NCBI RefSeq assembly: GCF_002013895.1
Contig: NZ_MAFQ01000011.1
Location: 1-64,000 of the forward strand
Reading direction: 5' to 3'
DNA from: Mycobacteroides franklinii
Lineage (GTDB): Bacteria; Actinomycetota; Actinomycetes; Mycobacteriales; Mycobacteriaceae
DNA: 64,000 nucleotides
Program-made: the position numbers and the translations under genes
The notes under the pieces: generated by a model
The model's input: only the letters and a program-made list of their open reading frames with translations
The model's database searches: none
Told to the model about the DNA's origin: nothing
Shown here: piece after piece, positions 63,856 through 64,000 of the stretch
Layout: each line of letters starts with the position of its first letter
Position numbering within the stretch: position 1 is the stretch's first letter

Positions 63856-64000
63856 CGCCTCCTCGACACCGATCACGAACTTTCGCTGCGCGAGGTCACG
63901 TTCCTCGGTCTCCAACTGGCGCCAGCCCAGGGACGGCTCGACCAGCTCGAGCTCCAACAGTCGCGGATCGTTGTCATGCACCCCACCGATCACATCAACG
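63808..64000 (-). CDS. C-terminal fragment of an ATP-grasp-like protein (5' end outside window)
   Basis: The frame is open to the window edge. The visible 64 residues include DNDPRLLELELVEPSLGWR, close to the LELELIEPSL motif at the C-terminus of glutathione-synthetase-like ATP-grasp enzymes, followed by a charged helix and a Gly-rich end. It lies where Rv1455 stands in M. tuberculosis. The family call is tentative. Confidence 0.55.
   Translation of the reverse strand, partial: VDVIGGVHDNDPRLLELELVEPSLGWRQLETEERDLAQRKFVIGVEEALERLGLGPLGQGGRG

Overview
The window comes from a rapidly growing mycobacterium, most likely of the Mycobacteroides abscessus/chelonae complex. This is inferred from high GC, typical mycobacterial protein families (InhA/MabA, RipA/RipB, MptB, DUF5313) and a gene order that runs, inverted, along the Mycobacterium tuberculosis Rv1547-to-Rv1455 block (dnaE1 ... 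ileS ... mutAB ... inhA ... moxR1 ... ripAB ... acn ... suf ... ctaA). The species call comes from memory of these families, not from a search. No tRNA, rRNA, insertion sequence, prophage or CRISPR array was seen. It is core chromosome with a few lineage-specific insertions.

Layout. 1-10.4 kb: a membrane-protein tail, a frameshifted DUF5313 gene, an ArsR-type regulator, dnaE1, an LpqH-like lipoprotein, rarD, a pseudouridine synthase, lspA, ansA and dinB/dinX. 10.5-18.5 kb: a methyltransferase, ileS behind a translational T-box leader with a visible promoter, a divergent MFS/LysR pair, and a nucleotidyltransferase (DUF294-like)/DnaQ-like exonuclease pair. 18.5-24.5 kb: the methylmalonyl-CoA mutase unit mutA-mutB-meaB and a TVP38-type membrane protein. 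24.5-28.9 kb: a magnesium-responsive unit: promoter, M-box (Mg2+) riboswitch, a further structured leader with a possible 21-codon mini-ORF, a 45-aa microprotein, a very stable hairpin, a PRC/MgtE-N/CBS protein, an Nramp-related transporter with a non-canonical metal site, and a second, paralogous 43-aa microprotein. 28.9-34.1 kb: SPFH/NfeD pair, a conserved unknown, ferrochelatase, inhA and fabG1. 34.2-40.5 kb: VWA/DUF58/MoxR operon and the RipB/RipA endopeptidases. 40.7-46.3 kb: aconitase with its repressor AcnR, a DinB-like protein, two tandem AMIN-like secreted proteins and a tiny HTH protein. 46.4-52.9 kb: ABC-F protein, enoyl-CoA hydratase, a membrane protein with an IdeR-like box over its start, thioredoxin, an old yellow enzyme and two tandem DUF5666 lipoproteins. 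52.9-59.2 kb: the SUF Fe-S assembly operon sufR-B-D-C-S-U-T, reading right to left. 59.3-64 kb: mptB, an ABC exporter, ctaA, and the tail of an ATP-grasp-like gene.

How parts work together. Fe-S and iron threads recur: SUF operon with SufR, aconitase/AcnR, ferrochelatase, heme A synthase and an IdeR-like box. Cell envelope and division genes (inhA, fabG1, ripA, ripB, mptB, lspA) are also concentrated here. The most unusual part is the M-box-controlled operon, in which two nearly identical microproteins bracket a predicted Mg2+ uptake system; I do not recognise these microproteins from any described family.
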